From Streptomyces sp. NBC_00234 (GTDB lineage: Bacteria; Actinomycetota; Actinomycetes; Streptomycetales; Streptomycetaceae), in the NCBI RefSeq assembly GCF_036195325.1, contig NZ_CP108101.1, forward strand, positions 5,208,001 through 5,272,000: a DNA stretch of 64,000 nt, written 5' to 3'. The position numbers were made by a program, and so were the translations under genes. Position 1 is the stretch's first letter; each line of letters begins with the position of its first letter. Below are positions 60,246 through 64,000 of the stretch, piece after piece. The notes below the pieces were generated by a model. It had not been told where the DNA came from, did not search any database, and worked only from the letters and a program-made list of their open reading frames with translations.

Positions 60246-60321
60246 ATGGGCACTCCACGGCGGCGTCGGGTCCGGAGCGGACGCGCGGAGTTCGGTTCAT
60301 CGGCGTACGTAGAATCCGCCG

Positions 60322-61119
60322 ATGGCAGACAACGCACCACGCCTCACCGTCCTGGGCAGCGCGACGCCCTTCCCGAGCGCCGACAACGCCTGTTCCGGCT
60401 ATCTGCTGTCCGCCGGGGACACCCATGTGTGGATGGACGCGGGCACGGGAACGCTCGCCGCACTCCAACGTCACATCGCCTTCGAGCAGGTGGACGCCAT
60501 CTGGATATCCCATCTGCACGCTGACCACACGGCGGACCTGCTCACCGCCTTCTACGCCGCGCTCTACTCCGGCATCCGGCTCCCCGCGCCGATCCCGCTG
60601 TACGGTCCGCCCGGCATCGCCGAACGGCTGGCCCACTTCCTCACCAACTCCGCCCGGCGCAGCCCCGTCGAAGCGGCCTTCGAGGTGCACGAACTGCACG
60701 ACGGACACCAGGCGCGGATCGGCCCTCTCGAACTCACCAGCGCCGAGGTCGCGCATGGCATGCCCGCTTTCGCCGTGCGTATCGAGGACAAGGGCGCGGA
60801 CGGCGGCGGAGTGCTCGTCTACTCGGGAGACACGGCGCCCTGCGCGTCCCTGGTCGCACTGGCGGCCGGCTGCGACGTGCTGCTGTGCGAGGCGGACAGC
60901 AGCACCGTGACGGCCGGCGAACCACGGGTCCACCACACCCCCGAGGAGGCCGGCGAGACCGCGCGCCGAGCCGCCGCCCACCGGCTCGTGGTGACCCATG
61001 TGGGCCCCGGCATGACACCCCAGGAGGCCGTGTCACGTGCCGGGACCTCCTACGGCGGACCGGTCGAACACGCCGCTCCGGGAAGCTCGTTCGCCCTGCG
61101 CCGGGTGGTGACGGGGTAG
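60322..61119 (+). CDS. MBL-fold metallo-hydrolase (RNase Z-like branch)
   Basis: The 265-residue protein begins LTVLGSATPFPSADNACSGYLL. The metallo-beta-lactamase motif is HLHADHTADLL, later ligands are likely in VAHGMPAF, SGDTAPC and VTHVGPGM, and a further Asp/His pair lies between. The fold is similar to the RNase Z/arylsulfatase-like branch. It is cytosolic and hydrolyses a phosphodiester, thioester or similar bond, with unknown substrate. The ATG at 60322 follows a weak site. It is monocistronic: the next gene is on the opposite strand. Confidence 0.88.
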   Translation: MADNAPRLTVLGSATPFPSADNACSGYLLSAGDTHVWMDAGTGTLAALQRHIAFEQVDAIWISHLHADHTADLLTAFYAALYSGIRLPAPIPLYGPPGIAERLAHFLTNSARRSPVEAAFEVHELHDGHQARIGPLELTSAEVAHGMPAFAVRIEDKGADGGGVLVYSGDTAPCASLVALAAGCDVLLCEADSSTVTAGEPRVHHTPEEAGETARRAAAHRLVVTHVGPGMTPQEAVSRAGTSYGGPVEHAAPGSSFALRRVVTG

Positions 61120-61175
61120 CGCGTACGGCCCGGAGCCCTCGGCCGGCGCCCGGGTGGAAGCCGGTCGCGGCCCGG

Positions 61176-61571
61176 TCAGTCGTCGAGATCGATCCGTACG
61201 GTCAGCAGGTTGGTGCCGACCACCCGGACGGCGACGCTGTTGAGCCGCGGCAGCGTCCGGAGCCGGGCCCGGGGATCGTCCTGCGGAAGGAGACGGGCCG
61301 TGCCGGTGTGCCACCGTCTGCCGATCCGGACCCGGACCCGCGGGTCCGCCTGGATGTTCCGCACGTACTGGGCCTTCTCGCCGAACTCCGAGACGATCCA
61401 GAAGGCGTCTCCCGTGCGGCGCCCACCGATCGGCGTGCGCCGGGGCAGTCCGGACGTGCGCCCCGTGGTCTCCAGGAGGCACTGGAGGGGCAGCCGGACG
61501 GAGAGCGGGTTCACGACGCGCCTCTGGAGCGTCGTGACGGCCCGGAACCTGAGCTCGCTGTAGCGCGACAT
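61176..61571 (-). CDS. Deazaflavin-dependent nitroreductase-family protein (F420H2/FMN split barrel)
   Basis: The 131-residue protein has the Ddn/FDOR split-barrel core. LLETTGRTSGLPRRTP is the typical start of the cofactor-binding beta strand, FWIVSEFGEKAQYVRNIQADPRVRVRI is the usual second block, and the C-terminus has a VVGTNLLTVRIDL strand. These proteins use F420 or sometimes FAD/haem to reduce small molecules. Streptomyces makes F420. ATG 61571 has GGGAGGA at about 7 nt. A longer open frame upstream is shadow coding. The gene is convergent with the MBL hydrolase. Confidence 0.85.
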   Translation of the reverse strand: MSRYSELRFRAVTTLQRRVVNPLSVRLPLQCLLETTGRTSGLPRRTPIGGRRTGDAFWIVSEFGEKAQYVRNIQADPRVRVRIGRRWHTGTARLLPQDDPRARLRTLPRLNSVAVRVVGTNLLTVRIDLDD

Positions 61572-61639
61572 ACGTGGTCCTCCCGGTCGCCGGCCTCGTG
61601 GGACATCCGCACGGCCGGTGAAACATCGTGTGACAGAAC

Positions 61640-62506
61640 CTAGTTCAGCAGCGCCCTGGCCGCGTGGGCACGGCGCCTGACCGCGTCCGCCGTCGCCGGT
61701 TCGACCGCCTCGACGACCTTCGCGTACTCCTCCATCTCCGCCGCACCGCGCAGGAACTCCCCGCGCTGTACGAGGAGCTGGGCCCGCTCGTAGCGCAGCC
61801 TCGCCGGATGGGACGGCAGCAGCAGCGACAGTTCGAGTGCCCACAGCGCCACGTCCGTGCGCTCGGGGCGGGCCGCCGCCCAGGCCCGGATGTTGTTCAG
61901 GATCCGCAGCACGATCTCCGTCGTGCCGGCGGGCACCAGCATCGACGGCTCCAGTGGCGCTCCGGTGGCCCCGGCCACCAGCAGCTCCGCGTCCTGCCCG
62001 CTCAGCAGCGCACCGCCCGCGAACGGATCGGCCAGCACCCGTTCCTCCGGCTCACCGAAACCCACCACGAAATGGCCGGGCAGCGCCACCCCGTACACCG
62101 GTGTGCCCGCCCGCCTGGCGACCTCGATCCAGACCACGGAGAGCAGGATCGGCAGCCCGCGGCGCCGGCGCAGCACCTGTTGGAGCAGCGAGGACTCCAG
62201 CCGCTGGTAGTCCCGTGCGGAGCCGCCGAAGCCGCAGCGCTCGCCGAGCAGCTCGGCGAGCACCGAGGCCCAGGAGCGGGCGTCCCGCGCCCCGTAGGGC
62301 AGCAGTCCGGCCAGCCGGTCCAGCTCGATCTGCGCCGCGTCGATGCCGTACGGGTCGGGGTCGGGTGCCGAGGCGTCCGCCGACATCGGGGGGACCTCCT
62401 CCGCGCCCACCAGCAGGCAGAGCAGTGCGAGGTCCGGCCGCTCGGCGCGCACCTCGTCGGCGAACTGCCGCCGCCGTCCGCCCTCGTCCGATTCCTGAGC
62501 GCTCAT
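61640..62506 (-). CDS. SirB1/transglutaminase-like family protein
   Basis: The 288-residue protein has a SirB1 N-terminal/transglutaminase-like domain (Transglut_core2). The centre has YQRLESSLLQQVLRRRRGLPILLSVVW and GVALPGHFVVGF, with the family Cys replaced. A C-terminal helical TPR-like part (LLPSHPARLRYERAQLLVQRGEFLRGA) follows. The catalytic Cys-His-Asp triad of true transglutaminases is not complete, so a binding or structural role is more likely. ATG 62506 opens a hydrophilic start. It lies 18 nt beyond the GNAT gene stop on the same strand, so the two are probably cotranscribed. Confidence 0.82.
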   Translation of the reverse strand: MSAQESDEGGRRRQFADEVRAERPDLALLCLLVGAEEVPPMSADASAPDPDPYGIDAAQIELDRLAGLLPYGARDARSWASVLAELLGERCGFGGSARDYQRLESSLLQQVLRRRRGLPILLSVVWIEVARRAGTPVYGVALPGHFVVGFGEPEERVLADPFAGGALLSGQDAELLVAGATGAPLEPSMLVPAGTTEIVLRILNNIRAWAAARPERTDVALWALELSLLLPSHPARLRYERAQLLVQRGEFLRGAAEMEEYAKVVEAVEPATADAVRRRAHAARALLN

Positions 62507-62524
62507 GTTCGACCCGTACCCCTG

Positions 62525-63526
62525 CTACGCCGACCGGAAGTGGTGGTACCGGTGGTGAGTGGCGAAGTCCATGCCCTCGTACAGCGCACCGGCCGCGCCG
62601 TTGTCCGTCTCCACCTGGAGCCATGCAGCCGACGCGCCCTCGTCCAGCGCCCGGCGGGCCAGCGCGGTCATCACGGCCGTGGCGAGGCCCCTGCGCCGGT
62701 GCTCGGGGCCCACCTCGACCGCCATGAAACCGGCCCAGCGCCCGTCCACCACGCACCGGCCGATCGCCGCCGGGACCTCGCTCCCGGCGGCGTCCGGCAC
62801 GGACGCGAACCACACGGACGGCCCGCTGTTCAGGACCGCGAGCACCTCCGGGCCTGGGGTGTCGACGCGCTGGTACCGGGACAGCCACCCCGCCTCGGGC
62901 GCGCGGCTCAGCCGGACCTGTCCGGTGTCCGCGTCCCGGTCGCCGATCGGCGCCAGCGCGGCGACCCGCACCTCGGCGGACACCTCGCGCTGCCAGCCGC
63001 GCCGCTCCAGTTCCGCGCACAACTGCTCCTGGGTGCCCTCCGCGCCGGTCGCGGTCTGCACGTAGGCGGGCAGCCCGCGGGCGGCGTACCACTGGCGGAC
63101 GCGGTCGAGCGCCTCGTCGAGCGGAAGGCCGGGGTCGCCCAGCGGGAGCACGGAGTTGGCTCGCCGGGTGAATCCGTTCGCGGCGCGCAGCCGCCAGTCG
63201 CCCAGCGGTTCGCTCTCCACCGGCTGCCAGGCGCGGGCGGTGATCCGGGCCAGCTCGTCGAACGAGGCCGCCGGGCCCCGGCGGCGGGCCGGGGCGGACG
63301 GGACGACCTTGCCGGCTACCAGAGACGATTCCGCGATGTGGACGGTTTCCCCACTCTTCGGTGTGATCGACAGCACATTATCGTCCCATGATGTGAGAAC
63401 GCCGACCGTGTCAGTGAACTTCAAGCCAGCGTCGGCGTTGGCCGATCGTCGCCGTACGGATACACGTTTTCCCACGTCAGCGGGGGTAATGCGGACCTCC
63501 AGCCGTCCGCCGATGGTGAATTCCAC
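62525..63526 (-). CDS. GNAT-family N-acetyltransferase with N-terminal SH3-like domain (Rv0428c-like)
   Basis: The 333-residue protein has an N-terminal beta-rich part (about 1-85) with GRLEVRITPADVGKRVSVRRR and TDTVGVLTSWDDNVLSITPKSG, similar to the SH3-like domain of the mycobacterial Rv0428c family. The C-terminal GNAT domain (about 195-330) has EVGPEHRRRGLATAVMTAL, the acetyl-CoA pyrophosphate-binding motif, and LYEGMDFATHHRYHH. It transfers an acetyl group to an unknown amine. The ATG at 63526 opens at the SH3-like domain. The gene is divergent from fdxA. Confidence 0.88.
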   Translation of the reverse strand: MEFTIGGRLEVRITPADVGKRVSVRRRSANADAGLKFTDTVGVLTSWDDNVLSITPKSGETVHIAESSLVAGKVVPSAPARRRGPAASFDELARITARAWQPVESEPLGDWRLRAANGFTRRANSVLPLGDPGLPLDEALDRVRQWYAARGLPAYVQTATGAEGTQEQLCAELERRGWQREVSAEVRVAALAPIGDRDADTGQVRLSRAPEAGWLSRYQRVDTPGPEVLAVLNSGPSVWFASVPDAAGSEVPAAIGRCVVDGRWAGFMAVEVGPEHRRRGLATAVMTALARRALDEGASAAWLQVETDNGAAGALYEGMDFATHHRYHHFRSA

Positions 63527-63643
63527 AGCTGTGTCCGCCCCTCCTGTTCGGATCGTGCCCGGGAACGGAGATACTAGGTGCGGGCATCGACGACGCCGCG
63601 CTCCCGCGCGAGAGCCAACGCCCTACCGAGGAGGAACGACAGC

Positions 63644-63964
63644 GTGACCTACGTCATCGCGCAGCCTTGTGTCGACGTAAAGGACAAGGCCTGCATCGAA
63701 GAGTGCCCCGTCGACTGTATCTACGAGGGCCAGCGGTCCTTGTACATCCACCCGGACGAATGCGTCGACTGCGGAGCGTGTGAGCCGGTCTGTCCGGTCG
63801 AGGCCATCTTCTACGAGGACGACACCCCGGAGGAGTGGAAGGACTACTACAAGGCCAACGTGGAGTTCTTCGACGACCTCGGTTCGCCCGGTGGTGCCTC
63901 CAAGCTGGGTCTCATCGAGCGCGACCACGCGTTCATCGCCGCGCTGCCGCCGCAGAACGGCTGA
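63644..63964 (+). CDS. fdxA: 7Fe ferredoxin [3Fe-4S][4Fe-4S]
   Basis: The 106-residue ferredoxin has MTYVIAQPCVDVKDKACIEE and CPVDCIYEG, the FdxA-type [3Fe-4S] site, and CVDCGACEPVCPVEAIF for the [4Fe-4S] cluster. A C-terminal extension (DDTPEEWKDYYKANVEFF) is typical of actinobacterial 7Fe ferredoxins. It carries low-potential electrons in the cytosol. GTG 63644 follows GAGGAGGAA at a good distance. ATG 63578 would add an unlikely Arg-rich stretch. In actinomycetes a succinyldiaminopimelate aminotransferase gene often follows fdxA, but the window ends 36 nt after the stop. Confidence 0.94.
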   Translation: MTYVIAQPCVDVKDKACIEECPVDCIYEGQRSLYIHPDECVDCGACEPVCPVEAIFYEDDTPEEWKDYYKANVEFFDDLGSPGGASKLGLIERDHAFIAALPPQNG

Positions 63965-64000
63965 CAGCGGCTGCACAGGCGCCGCCCGGTCCCGTACGGC

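Overview
The window looks like part of a Streptomyces chromosome. It is very GC-rich, uses GTG and TTG starts as well as ATG, and has purine-rich GAGGAG-type ribosome binding sites and GC-rich hairpin terminators. The gene content also fits: a DasR-type chitinase operator, mycothiol synthesis (mshB), SpoIIE/HATPase regulators, and BldK-like peptide transporters close to typA and the sdh genes. The resemblance to the S. coelicolor sdh-typA-bldK-mshB neighbourhood is from memory, not from a search. No rRNA, tRNA, CRISPR array, prophage or intact insertion sequence was recognised.

Layout. 1-3.1 kb: a KAS III-like acyl synthase gene divergent from an overlapping SDR/enoyl-CoA hydratase pair. 3.1-10.2 kb: a secreted GH65 trehalase-type enzyme, a threonine-synthase-like PLP enzyme, a secreted subtilisin with P-domain, and a GH18 chitinase with a DasR-type operator. 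10.4-13.6 kb: a GntR regulator and an NCS1 nucleobase transporter whose ribosome binding site lies in one arm of a perfect 13-bp inverted repeat, then a small SPOR-like protein. 13.7-20.4 kb: a Nudix hydrolase, a stand-alone HATPase, a PAS-PAS-GAF-PP2C-HATPase phosphatase, PspA and a TPM-domain protein. 20.5-29.1 kb: a carbohydrate island with a Tat-secreted GH144/glycoamylase-like protein, GH1 beta-glucosidase, a three-gene sugar ABC importer, a CE7 esterase and a LacI regulator, with two matching candidate LacI operators.

29.3-38.2 kb: an sdhC-sdhA-sdhB operon of the five-helix cytochrome b type preceded by a small gene, a solute-binding lipoprotein with a long charged insert, and typA. 38.7-50.8 kb: two tandem, paralogous five-gene oligopeptide ABC importer operons of the Opp/Dpp/BldK type. 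Both have the order binding protein, permease, permease, ATPase, ATPase, a hairpin between binding protein and first permease, and a related inverted repeat upstream. 51-64 kb: envelope and housekeeping genes, including an S9 peptidase, mshB, a VanW/PG_binding_4-type membrane protein, an ICL/PEP-mutase family enzyme, an MBL hydrolase, a deazaflavin-type nitroreductase, a SirB1-like protein, a GNAT acetyltransferase and a 7Fe ferredoxin (fdxA).

The most interesting signals are outside the coding regions. They are the 13-bp hairpin that would sequester the NCS1 transporter start, the paired LacI operators that tie together a possible beta-glucan uptake regulon, and two palindromic MITE-like elements. 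Both elements are bounded by CTAG and overlap the TAG stop codon of a neighbouring gene, which suggests Tc1/mariner-IS630-type TA-targeted insertion into stop codons. The tandem transporters share a 104-nt identical stretch in their last ATPase genes, which suggests gene conversion.
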